This document shows, piece after piece, positions 54,775-64,000 of a stretch of DNA of 64,000 nt. A model generated the notes under the pieces. It saw only the letters and a program-made list of their open reading frames with translations, was not told the DNA's origin and searched no databases. The first letter of the stretch is position 1, and every line of letters starts with the position of its first letter. The position numbers and the translations under genes were made by a program. The stretch is from Heterocephalus glaber (Eukaryota > Chordata > Mammalia > Rodentia > Bathyergidae): positions 10,756,147 through 10,820,146 of the forward strand of contig NW_004624782.1 in NCBI RefSeq assembly GCF_000247695.1, read 5' to 3'.

Positions 54775-55800
54775 CAGATGACAGTCACTCACTCATTTAA
54801 TATTTATCAGGTGTTTAATTCATGGTGGCCAGCGATGAACACCATGGATAATGGGTGCGTGGAGTGTCCAGCCCGTGTGAGGGCCGATGGCAGTAACCCG
54901 TCAAGCACAAAGGTGGGCAGAGTTAGAAATGGAGGGCATGCTCTGGAGACGAGCAGTGGAGATGGAGGCTGGTGAGGACGCTGATGGGAGTGACGTTAGA
55001 TGACAGCTGAAGGATAAGGAAGGCCAGCTTAGTGAAGAGTGAAAGTCCTTTTCCAGGCAGAAGGAAGTTGCTGGGCCAGAAAAGCAGCTGGTTCATCTGA
55101 GGGAGGAAGAGAGAGCCAATGTGGATAGATCCTAGGTGTACAAGGAGGCTGGAGCACAAACAATTCAGGGGTCAGGAAGGTGTTGCATTTGCATGAAATG
55201 AACCGTCTCCCACTGCATACTGCTCCCCCCATGGGAATAGTGGTTCCGTGTTAACACATCACCATGTTTTCCAAGAATTGTCCTGATTGTTAGAGATTGA
55301 CTGTGCTTTTGAGAAGTTATTATTATGGGAACTAAGTAAAGAACACAGGGATGTAGGGAGTGGGGAAAGAACTCAGGAACTGTTTGATATGTTAAGTTTG
55401 AAATGCCCATTGGACACCCAAATAGAATGGTTGAGAAAACAGTTGTATGTATTCAGTCAGACTATGGGTTAATTTAGGAAGTCCCTAGTGGTGGGCAGTA
55501 TTATAAGCCATAGGACTTGATGTCTCTTAGTGGGGCAAGGTAGGGTGAGAAGCAATCCCAGCCTGCACACTGACAGATTCTAGAATGGGAGGAGGAGTAG
55601 AAGGACATGCTCGGAAGCTGAGGAGGAGAGCCCAGTGATGTATACTGGAGTGGTAAGAAAGCTGGTGCTTCCACAGCCAAAAAAGGAAGATGGTGTTCAT
55701 GAAGACGGACTGGCATTTGTGGAATAAGATGGGACCCTGAATGTCTCCTGCTGGCTTGGCAGTAATTGTAGAGGAGTCACATGGAAAGAATCCATATTTG
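54775..55800 (-). mobile_element. Long L2 fragment, antisense
   Basis: 3' end cactcactcatttaatattt (54785), then ttttccaggcagaaggaagt (55050), atcctaggtgtacaaggagg (55128), a form of gatatgttaagtttgaaatg (55385), then cccattggacacccaaatag. These follow L2 read backwards for about 1 kb. Overlapping minus frames of 67-81 codons in it have no domain. Confidence 0.65.
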
Positions 55801-56261
55801 AGAGAGAGTTAAAGAATGAAATGTAAGAGAGAAATTGAAATCAGCATGTAAACAGGACCTCTAGTAGCAGGGACACACAGAAGACCAGAGAGAGAGGCCC
55901 AGTGCTTCCTCATTAAGCTACCAGTGAAACCATGAGCTGCAAGTCTGTACAGCACAGTATGGGCCCGAGGCTTCTGCCCCATCTGTTTGCTGGCATCTGT
56001 GCCCTTTCCTACTCCACTGTCTTTGATTTCCAATAATGGCCCATGTTGTTTAATGCCAAGATTGATAATATGATTCTTCTCATTTATATTGTTCTTCCTG
56101 ATTCCAAACCTGTATCAAATCTTGTCTGCCTCCATTCTTGCCTCCTTATAATGTGTGCACATTATATTGGATAGTGCTAAGTAGTTGATATTTATCTATA
56201 TTGGATACTTAGCTATCTATATTATCTATATTGGATACTTAGCACTATTCAAATAGTAACT
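55801..56261. other. Unassigned, with a small direct and inverted repeat
   Basis: The 21-bp phrase beginning tatctatattggatacttag occurs at 56193-56213 and 56223-56243. A near-perfect inverted repeat (ggatagtgctaagta at 56169-56183; tacttagcactattc at 56236-56250) brackets them. Otherwise nothing is recognised. Confidence 0.7.
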
Positions 56262-56460
56262 ATACTTTGTATGGGGGAGTGCTGGAGATGGAGCCCAGGG
56301 CCGTCACATGAAGCCGTTTATTTATTTACTTATTTATTTATTTAGAGACAGGGTTTTACTAAGCTGCTAAGTTGTCCAGGCTGGAGATGAACTTGCAGTC
56401 CTCTTGCCGCATCCTCCCAGATTGTTGAGATTATAGGCTTATAGCACCATGCTTGGCTAA
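56262..56460 (-). mobile_element. B1-dID dimeric SINE
   Basis: Reversed ID half (gagtgctggagatggagccc, agggccgtcacatga), expanded TTTA linker (56320-56344), reversed B1 half (agagacagggttttactaag, ttgtccaggctggagatgaa, cctcttgccgcatcctccca). Confidence 0.9.
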
Positions 56461-56534
56461 TGCTACACATCCTTCCATAGTTTTCATCATATTCATTTTT
56501 TCTTCTATCTACCTTAGTGAACATAGTGGTTTTC

Positions 56535-56632
56535 ATTTTTCTTGTTTACTGTTGTATCCCTGATACCTAGAACAGTGCCCAGCACTCACGGATCAACTAT
56601 TGAATGAATGAATGAATGAATGAACAGTGAAA
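56535..56632 (+). mobile_element. L2 3' end with (GAAT)n
   Basis: tttcttgtttactgttgtat (56539), ccctgatacctagaacagtg, cccagcactcacggatcaac, then tattgaatgaatgaatgaat. Confidence 0.88.
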
Positions 56633-56689
56633 GAAGGTGCTGATTATATTCTCAAATCCTCTGCATTGCCCAGTGTTCAGTAATGATAT

Positions 56690-56860
56690 TCAGAATCCAC
56701 ACACATTTACTTACTCTGTGCCAGTTATTGTACCTTGAATTTTATGTGCATTCTTTTGTAAGGGGGCTGTCCTGTCTCTGTTTCACAGGAGAGTAAAGTA
56801 AGATTCAGAGAATTTTAATGATCTTTACTGGCTGACCTAGGCAGGTTTGGGATCTGAGAT
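56690..56860 (-). mobile_element. MIR SINE, antisense
   Basis: acatttacttactctgtgcc (56703), agttattgtaccttgaattt, a form of ctctgtttcacaggagagta, aagtaagattcagagaattt. Confidence 0.7.
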
Positions 56861-57268
56861 TAGGTTGGGTTGATACTAGGGATTTTACTGACCATGGTGA
56901 GCAGCCCCCTCATTACCAGGCAAAGAGGACAGTGAAGATAAAGACAGAGAAGGAAAGCAGAAAGCAGTGCTACTTTTCTTTCCAGAGACTGTAAGTTTTT
57001 TTTAAAATGACCCATGTACAATCTGGCTTTCTGGCCACCCCATCACCAAGAGAGATTTCTGGTGCCTATTCAAGCCTTTTGGATATAGGACAACCCAAAC
57101 AAATCCTAGCCTTTTCTTCCATTACCTGGGGTGGTGGTAATTAATTCCTCACTTCTAAGTTTTGATCACAGAAACTAGTACAAACTCAGCTTTGGGTCAC
57201 TCATGGCTTCTGCTGCCTCAAGGTATCTTCATATTGTTTCCCTATTTGTGTCTTTTAGGTTTTTCTTC
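56861..57268. other. Unassigned DNA
   Basis: No gene or named repeat is recognised. Confidence 0.4.
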
Positions 57269-57269
57269 T

Positions 57270-57612
57270 TTGCTTATTGGTTGCTATGATCTGAATCCCC
57301 CCCCCCCCAGTTTATCTATGAAAATCCAAGCACTGTGATGGTATTAGGAAGGGGGCCATGGGCAGTCAGTTGGGATTTGTGCTGTTATTTCAGCGTCCCA
57401 GAGGGCTGCTTTGTTCTTTCCACCACCTGAGATCATCACAAGTAGGTGCTACCTATGAGTCAGGAAGCAAGACCTCTTTGGATGCTGGGCCTATGAACTC
57501 CTTGATTTTGGACTCCCCATCCTCTAGAACGGTGAGAAAGAAACTTCTGTTGGTTATGAACCAATCCAGCCAATGGTATTTTGTTATACAACCTCAAACA
57601 AACTAAGACACA
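57270..57612 (+). mobile_element. MaLR LTR
   Basis: A form of ggttgctatgatctgaatcc (57280), C run, atgaaaatccaagcactgtg, gatggtattaggaagggggc, cacctgagatcatcacaagt (57424), gcaagacctctttggatgct, ttggactccccatcctctag (57508), aacggtgagaaagaaacttc, tggtattttgttatacaacc and aaactaagacaca. Full-length solo LTR. Confidence 0.9.
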
Positions 57613-57631
57613 GCCCATCAAACATTTTGAC

Positions 57632-57822
57632 AACTAGGCAAGATGACACTAGCCTGTAATCCCTGGAAGGCTGAGGGGAGAGGACGGCAAGTTCAACCCA
57701 GCTTGGGGAAATTAGTGATTTAGCCAGAAACTGTGTCAAAATTTAAAAAATAATGAAAACATTTTTAAAGGCTGGGAATGTAGCTCAGTGCAAAAGTCTG
57801 GCCTCCATCTCCAATATCACAT
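57632..57822 (+). mobile_element. B1-dID dimeric SINE
   Basis: B1 part: actagcctgtaatccctgga (57648), aggctgaggggagaggacgg, caagttcaacccagcttggg, gccagaaactgtgtcaaaat. ID part: aaggctgggaatgtagctca (57770), gtgcaaaagtctggcctcca, tctccaatatcac. The tail has become a GA microsatellite. Confidence 0.9.
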
Positions 57823-57846
57823 AGATAGAGAGAGAGAGAGAGAGAT
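57823..57846. repeat. (GA)n microsatellite
   Basis: About ten GA dinucleotides at the 3' end of the SINE. Confidence 0.93.
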
Positions 57847-57864
57847 GAAACTCTTCAAGAGAGA

Positions 57865-57980
57865 GCGTTGTTTATTCAACAAATATTTATTGAGCAGTTA
57901 TTATGGTTTGGCTCTGTCCCCAGCATGTTTGAACCTGGTACTCTGCCCTTGAAGTGATAGTAGCAGTTAAGCAAAGTGCC
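57865..57980 (-). mobile_element. L2 3' end, antisense
   Basis: gttgtttattcaacaaatat (57867), ttattgagcagttattatgg, then a form of ccccagcatgtttgaacctg and agttaagcaaagtgcctgcc. Confidence 0.75.
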
Positions 57981-57984
57981 TGCC

Positions 57985-58125
57985 CTAGTCTTGGGGACAG
58001 CAGTATCAGACTCCCTGGGAGCTTGTTTTCAAAATGCAAGTTCATGGGATGCACCCAGACCTGCTGAGTTTCTGCCTCTGAGCCTGGACCCCAGGAAGCT
58101 GTGTTTCAAAGAGCTTTATGGATGC
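57985..58125 (-). mobile_element. MER5A-like hAT element
   Basis: acagcagtatcagactccct (57999), gggagcttgttttcaaaatg, ggatgcacccagacctgctg, agtttctgcctctgagcctg and aggaagctgtgtttcaaaga. Confidence 0.8.
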
Positions 58126-59050
58126 TACTTTTTCCCATCAGTCCTTAAGAACCTGTGCCGTATGGAATGGCTCTCCTGGGACTGTGTGGCTGACCCTGTA
58201 CTGCTCAGCTACGGCAGAAGGACAGAGCCACTGGGCAGATTTCCTCCATAGGGCTTGTTAGAGCACCAGGCATCCAACACATAATATAAATATCTCTGAT
58301 GTAAACAAAATTTCTTGATGATTGTAACAGCGATCCTTAAAAATTGGATTTTCTGACTCTACCACATAAAGTTCACCATCCTTGTTTTTATTGCTCTTGT
58401 TTCTTTCATTTTTAACCACAGTGGCACAAATCTGTGTACTGAGAGAATTTCAAACAAGATGTTCTAGAATGCCTCTTCAAATTCTGTTTTACTTTTTTTT
58501 TTTTCTTTTTCTTCTCTGGAACGTCTCCCAGGGAGGTAGCAGTGTTTCTTGTGAGTTTTTGATTTGGGAGGAAAACCTAATGCTAATTGGAACATACTCA
58601 CAATACTCAAGGCTACATTCTATCTTTTAACCAAAATTATTAAATGCATCCGCCCGGCCAAAGCTTGCCTGCTTCTCTCCCGTTGCCTTATGTCCAACCT
58701 GGAAAGCTCAAGGCTTGGCTTGTCAAGTCTTTCAAGGACTACCAAACAGGGACTGCCTAGGGGAATTCTGTTGACTGCAACTAGAGACATCTATCAAAGA
58801 GCAAGAAATTTTTGGCAGAATGGTAGTGAACAGATTTCTAAAACCAAATTAGTTTTTTTGTTTGTTTATTTTCTGGAATGAGGTTCAATATGCTGTATTT
58901 ACCTGCAACTTCTGGCCCTATGTGTATTTTCCAAAATTAAAAATAAAAGAATAGTCATAGAGTGTAGAATTTGGGAAATAAAAGTTGGTTGCGGGCTGTT
59001 TTCCTCTCACTGCCTTTAGAGAAGGATCCAGATTGCAGCTCTGACTTTCA
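58126..59050. other. Unassigned DNA
   Basis: About 0.9 kb with no recognised gene or named repeat. Frames of 82 and 105 codons (58382-58881) have no domain. Confidence 0.4.
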
Positions 59051-59054
59051 ATTC

Positions 59055-59150
59055 TGTGGATGAATTGATTGATTTGTTCGTTCAATAAGTAAATATTTAT
59101 TGAGCAGGGTTTGAGGCATGGGGACGCATTTTAGGTGGGCTCTATCATCC
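59055..59150 (-). mobile_element. L2 3' end, antisense
   Basis: gattgatttgttcgttcaat (59066), aagtaaatatttattgagca, gggtttgaggcatggggacg. Confidence 0.65.
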
Positions 59151-59855
59151 ATCTCTTGGAAGTAGATCCCATTGGCTTTTCCTGGGAATGTGACCCTGGA
59201 TGCTTCTTTGTTGCATCTCGTATATACCCATGGCTTCAACTCTGTAATGGTTTCCTTATAGACTTCTCCCCTGAGCTTTCAGAGATCAATATACAGATGC
59301 TTACTTGACATCTTCACTTGGATATTTAAATTCATCTCACATTCATCATGCTCAAAGACTAAAGTCATAACCTTTCCCATACAAACTAGTGCTATTCTGG
59401 TGTTTATTGTCTCAGTGAAATGACACAACAAACCATCCAGTTGTTCGGTAGAAAATCTGAGAATTATCTTTGAGCTACTTGTTCCTTTATTCCATATATC
59501 CAAACTGTCACAAAATGCTGCCATTTTTACTCCTTAAGTTTCTCACTTACTGGCTTCTGACTCTATCTTATCAGCCTAGCTAAGGGCACTGTCTTCTTTC
59601 TTTTGAATATAGCAACAGCTTTCCAACTGTGTGCTTTAGCCAGTGAGGTGCTGGACCAGTCCACTCCCCACCTCTCATCCAGGGGACCCTTTCAAAATCC
59701 AAAACTGATGTTATATCTCTGCTAAAAGTTCTTCAGAATACTTTCTAATCCCCTCTGGGTAGTTAATATTATTTACCAATAGTAACTAGCATTTGTTTTG
59801 TACAAATTTGTTTTGAAGTATTTTATATATTTTAGTCCATTTTCATATATTAACC
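59151..59855. other. Unassigned DNA
   Basis: No gene or named repeat is recognised. An 81-codon minus frame (59279-59524) has no domain. Confidence 0.4.
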
Positions 59856-59857
59856 CA

Positions 59858-60000
59858 AAACCAAACTCCTGTGAACATGACCCTACCTGCCTCTTCTGGC
59901 TTGTCTGTATTTATGATTTCTATACTGCAAGCTTCCCCTCTCTCCTGAAATGCCTTCCCTTCTCAAATTGGACTTGCTTGTGGAAATGATTGTGTGATTC
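59858..60000 (+). mobile_element. Probable L2 fragment
   Basis: A form of ctgtatttatgatttctata (59906), ctgcaagcttcccctctctc and ctgaaatgccttcccttctc. Confidence 0.45.
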
Positions 60001-61261
60001 TCTGTGGGTCTCTAGACTGATGGGCCACTAACCTCTGCCACCTTGAGTAATGAACACGAAGATCCTTGGCCTGAGAGAAGATTAGGATGTAGTGTCTGGT
60101 TTGCATTCTGATTCAGGCAGGCCGTTCTTGGACTTGGGAGACTTTGATTGCAAGTGTGTCTATTTTCAGCTTGCTTAGGCAAAATGTAGGAATGTCCTGG
60201 AAGCAAATATGACATCTAATAAATCCCAGAAGTAGAAAAAAGTGAGGTCAGTCTCATAGGATGAGACCTGGGTCCTAGACAGTAGTGAGGATGGAAGTTG
60301 AGATCAATGACACCTCTCTCTGTAGACCAGATGTCAATGTTTTGGAATATATGACCACAGCTTTTACTTCCACATGGGCTAAGGTCAGTGACCAACGCAA
60401 AGTAACTAGCGTTCCTTGCCTCAGTTCTAAATTCCGTGAACAGCTCGCTTGAATAGGCCAACTGAGGCCAAGAATGCAAGCAGTCATCTAAAAGGACTAG
60501 GTGACAGAATGTAGCCCTTCTGCTAAGGCAGAAGGTGGGGCAATTGGAAGAGAAACTGTTTCCCTGCAGAAATTCTGAAAGGTGCCACTCCTGCCCTTAG
60601 CCTTCTCATGGTTAAAAGCGTTCTGAGCACCTTGACTTCTCCCAGCTCGCTTCCACACTGAGAGCTTGAAGCTCAGTGTCACAGATTACGTTGCTATGCT
60701 CTTGAAACATAAACCCAGTGCAGCCCAAACTCTAAAGATCTGGGGATTAAGCAGGAAAACCTCTTGTCGTTTCAGCAAAGAAGCTGGAAATCCCCTAAGT
60801 ACCAGTGAAGGGGGAGTTTCGACTGGGGAAACATCACAGAAATCAAACACTTTGCTCTGCTCTCATGTCCTATAAGGGGATTTGTGGTTTCAAACAGTGA
60901 ACTCAGATGTGTCTTTTGCAGAGCCAAAACCTGCCATGAACACGAGGGAGAAAGAATGCCAGACAACAGAGGCCAGGCGGTGGCACAGTGCTGATGCTAC
61001 TGCCTGCTGGACACCTCCCCCATGCCCCATAGTTTAAAGCAGGGCAATCCCTTAGCCAGCCTTCTTGCCACAGCTTCCCTCCCTCCTTCCTCCTGCTGTG
61101 TTGCTGACCCCTGCTTGGGTAAGTTCTAGCCCCACTCCGTGGTTGCTCCTATGCCAGACTGTCTGTCTGGGTGGAAACCAATTCTTCCTCTCTGTAGTGA
61201 ACACAACCCATCCTGAAGGCATCAGTTCGCACCTCCTCTGTGAACTTTCTTTTTAAAACAT
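60001..61261. other. Unassigned DNA
   Basis: About 1.25 kb with no recognised gene or named repeat. Confidence 0.4.
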
Positions 61262-61505
61262 TATGAGATAGGCTATGCATATAAAAATTCACCCATTGTA
61301 AGTGTCTCAATCAGGGGTTTTAGAAAATTTACACAGGAATACAAACATCACTATAGCCTAATTTAGAATATTTCCTTCTCTCCTATGAGATCTTTCATGC
61401 CTGTTTCTAATCATCTCCCACCCATCCACCTCCCACCCCACCCCACCCCACTCTGGGCAATCCCTTTCCTAACTATCTCTGCAAATTTGCTTTTCTATGA
61501 ACTCA
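61262..61505 (-). mobile_element. L1M 3' end fragment
   Basis: A form of atgcatataaaaattcaccc (61275), cattgtaagtgtctcaatca, a form of aaatttacacaggaatacaa, catcactatagcctaattta and a C-rich tract, then ctctgcaaatttgcttttct (61477). Antisense of the L1M 3' untranslated region. The CCCAC-rich tract (61420-61452) lies inside it. Confidence 0.72.
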
Positions 61506-61767
61506 GTATTCCCCCTGGAAGACTAATTCTGTTCCCAAAGATCCCAGAATCTCTTGTACTTAGTTGTCAAATGATCTGGCAATTGCTATGTGTGTGTCTG
61601 TTTCTCCCGCTAGTGTTTCAGTACCAACACCACTGTCTTTCCCTGGCAGCTTAGTAGAACCCCTGCACAAGGAATGAGGAATGGAGCCGTCTGTGTGACT
61701 GGACATATGAAAAAATTAAGTTTGTTGCTTGATCTGGGGCGAACTTTCACTACTGTTTGTTTTTAAA
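61506..61767. other. Unassigned DNA
   Basis: No gene or named repeat is recognised. Confidence 0.4.
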
Positions 61768-61960
61768 TAGCACAGTGAGCATTTACTGTGTGCTGGGTGC
61801 CTTGACGGCTTGTTTAACCTTCACATCAGTTGCAGTGGTGACTGTCACTATTGGCAAGTACAGATGAGGTTAAGGGAGGACAGAAACTCGCAGGTAGTAA
61901 GTGATAGGGCAGTCAGACCTCAGACTTGGTTCTGTTAAGCCCAGGCATCCGTTCTGTTAA
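61768..61960 (-). mobile_element. MIR SINE, antisense
   Basis: gtgagcatttactgtgtgct (61776), gggtgccttgacggcttgtt, taaccttcacatcagttgca, caagtacagatgaggttaag (61855). Confidence 0.8.
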
Positions 61961-62669
61961 CCACAAAATCTTCAACGCTGTCTGCTGACAGTGAATCCTT
62001 AAGGACGGTGGCTGGTGCTTTCCCTGTGATCACAGTGGGTCCGTATCATTTAGATTTCAGTTTGTGCTTTGGTCAGTGAGGACCCTATTTGCTTTCACTT
62101 TGGGGTTCCCCTAAAGGGCTGGGACTATTCAGAATGTCTGAAGGTCTTTGACTAATTTAATGTGAAGCCATTTGATTTTCTTGATCAGCTAAGTCAGCTG
62201 CATGCTTTCTTCTATCATTAATTTCGTGCAGGCAATGGCTCGGCAGAATCTGAAGTAATAATAACAAACCTAACATTAGCAAAGCATTGTTGTGGGGGTG
62301 GGTGTTGCCTGAGAACTTACTTGAAAAGCTGAACTGGATTCTTTGGAATTGTGAAGGATTTATGAACATTTTGAGAATGTTAGACACAAAGGAAGAGCAA
62401 GACATAGGATGGGTTTGTGATAGTTTGTCTTCTCATAGTCCTCTGTCACTGGCCAGCAATGCGCTCTCTTGGGAGGAAGCTGTAGAACAACCAATGTGAG
62501 TGATCACAAACTCTTCTGGACACACTCTTCTGGAACCAGAGTAGAACTAACCTGGAAAACCTTCACAGACAGTGACTACTATGAGGCCTCAGCTCACTGT
62601 TCTCTTATTTTTCCCTTAAACAAGTGTGAAAGCTAATATTTTTTGAAAATCTTCTAATGCTTTTACTCA
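61961..62669. other. Unassigned DNA
   Basis: No gene or named repeat is recognised. Confidence 0.4.
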
Positions 62670-62840
62670 CTCGTTCCATCCATTTACTCAGTAAGTGGTT
62701 ACTGAGCTCCTGCTGTGTTCTAGATCTTCTTCTAGGTGTAAAGGTGTAACTGAACAGAAAAGACAAAGCCCTTCCCACCGAATCAGTTAGAAACATGTGG
62801 AAGGAGTGGATCATGTTTCCAGGTCAAAATCAGTCCATGG
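62670..62840 (-). mobile_element. L2 3' end, antisense
   Basis: catccatttactcagtaagt (62677), ggttactgagctcctgctgt, gttctagatcttcttctagg, then a form of actgaacagaaaagacaaag. Confidence 0.75.
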
Positions 62841-62997
62841 GCCTTGACTTCAAAGCAGAGTAAAGGATTTTAAATGTTCCTACTACAAAGACATGATAAG
62901 TATTTGTGTATCAAAGCATCTCATTGTATCATAATATAAACAAATACTACCTGTCAATTAAAATAAAATAATACTTTAAGAAATAAAGTGAAGAAGG

Positions 62998-63105
62998 CAT
63001 CTTCAGGCTACTTGTTGGTACTGTCCCTTAAGGCAAGTGACTTCTCCAAAACTTAATTTCTTCTTCTAAAAAATAAGGATTTTAAAATGGAGGAACTCAT
63101 AATGG
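62998..63105 (+). mobile_element. Probable MIR SINE fragment, sense
   Basis: taaggcaagtgacttctcca (63029), aaacttaatttcttcttcta and aaaaataaggattttaaaat. Confidence 0.55.
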
Positions 63106-64000
63106 AAGAAAGAGGGTCAAAGAAAAATTACAGGCTTGGATTTGGGAGACCTGACCTCAACAAAGTTCTGGCTTCTCCTTCAGAGAAAAATGGCCCAGCG
63201 CTGGCATTGAAAGTCCATATGGGCTGGGTTCTGCCACCAGGACAGACAGCCCCCAGAATTCAATGGCAGGAGACCTCGAGCAGGTGGCCTTTTGCGCTCT
63301 TGCTGTGTTCCCATCCTGGCTTGTGCCCTGCCCCAAATCCCCTCACTCCAGAACCCAGACTGACAGAGCAGCCTCTGTCTGAAACCCTGGGTCATCAGAG
63401 CTGAGAGTCTTGAATTGTGCTCTGACTCTTAAATCTTCTGCTAAGGACCATATCTTTCCTTTTTGCTTACATTCTGTGGGCCAAAGAGAGTCATGGTCAC
63501 ACTTCACTCCAAAGCCACTCCAGGAGAGTGGCTTTCCCATGGAACTGCAATGAGAGAGCCCGAGAAGCAGAGTTTCCAGCTGACATCCAGAGGGAGCAAC
63601 CCTGAGGAAGGCCTTTTCCACCTCTGGTCCTCAGTTCCTGTTTGTGTTGTGAGGTTATCACTCATGAAGAAACGGGCCTTGAAAATGCATAGTTGGCACA
63701 AGAGGAAGTGATTTTTCTTTCATGCATTGCCTCTGTCTCATGGCTTCTGTGTTTCTTTTCTACCAGCAAGGAGGGCTTTTCTGTCCCCGGCCCTTCTCCA
63801 GAAGACAGTTAACAAATGCTCCTCCCTGTCCCCCAGGCCCATGGATTTTACTCACTCAGGTAATACATTTTTATTTCCTTGCAGGAACAAGGCCTAAAAA
63901 TAGACAAAGTGCAGAGCAAAAACGATAACCATTCAATGTATTGACCCAGCCATGAGTTTATCTTGGTGAAATTCAGATTTGCTCTTTATTCGCGAAAGCA
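63106..64000. other. Unassigned DNA at window end
   Basis: No named repeat or gene is recognised. Several overlapping frames on both strands (65-105 codons, 63087-63928) lack domains. A gene continuing beyond the right edge cannot be judged from this window. Confidence 0.35.

Overview
The window reads as mammalian nuclear DNA from a rodent, outside mice and rats or any close relative. The evidence is the repeat content. There are tRNA-derived ID-type SINEs with Pol III box motifs (A-box-like tagctcagcggtt, B-box-like gagttcgatccc) and A-rich tails, and older dimeric SINEs in which a 7SL-derived B1 monomer is joined to an ID half (B1-dID type). These are joined by ERVL-MaLR LTRs, ancient L1, L2, MIR and CR1/L3 fragments, and pogo/Tigger, mariner and hAT (MER5/MER20-like) DNA transposons. 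B1-dID SINEs are known from squirrel-related and beaver-related rodents, so that broad group is the best guess; I cannot name a species.

I found no protein-coding gene, exon set, tRNA, rRNA or other structural RNA gene I would defend. All open frames are short (longest 234 codons). The longest lie in simple repeats or in transposon remains, and none shows a recognisable host domain. The window is most simply intergenic or deep intronic.

Layout. 1-2.5 kb: a 70-bp minisatellite, a Tigger-like end, a mariner-derived palindromic element and an MLT1-type LTR interrupted by a young ID SINE. 2.8-11 kb: mostly old L1 on the minus strand, a long LTR-like unit (6.4-7.7 kb), a second copy of the mariner element in opposite orientation, and B1-dID SINEs. 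11-35 kb: sparse unique DNA with L2, MIR, MLT1, MaLR and CR1/L3 relics and several microsatellites. 35-36.4 kb: the most GC- and CpG-rich stretch, largely old repeat. 37-47 kb: a dense SINE cluster, a Tigger/MER2-like element carrying a foldback insert, and a second Tigger relic. 47-64 kb: unique DNA with MER5/MER20, MaLR, L2 and MIR relics and a large TG-rich minisatellite.

There is no multi-gene system here. What is informative is transposition history: five ID insertions keep recognisable target-site duplications, four of them inside identifiable older repeats, and two homologous ~550-bp mariner palindromes lie in inverted orientation 7 kb apart. Family names are from memory of consensus sequences, without a database search. 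Edges of old repeats are approximate, to about 20-50 bp.
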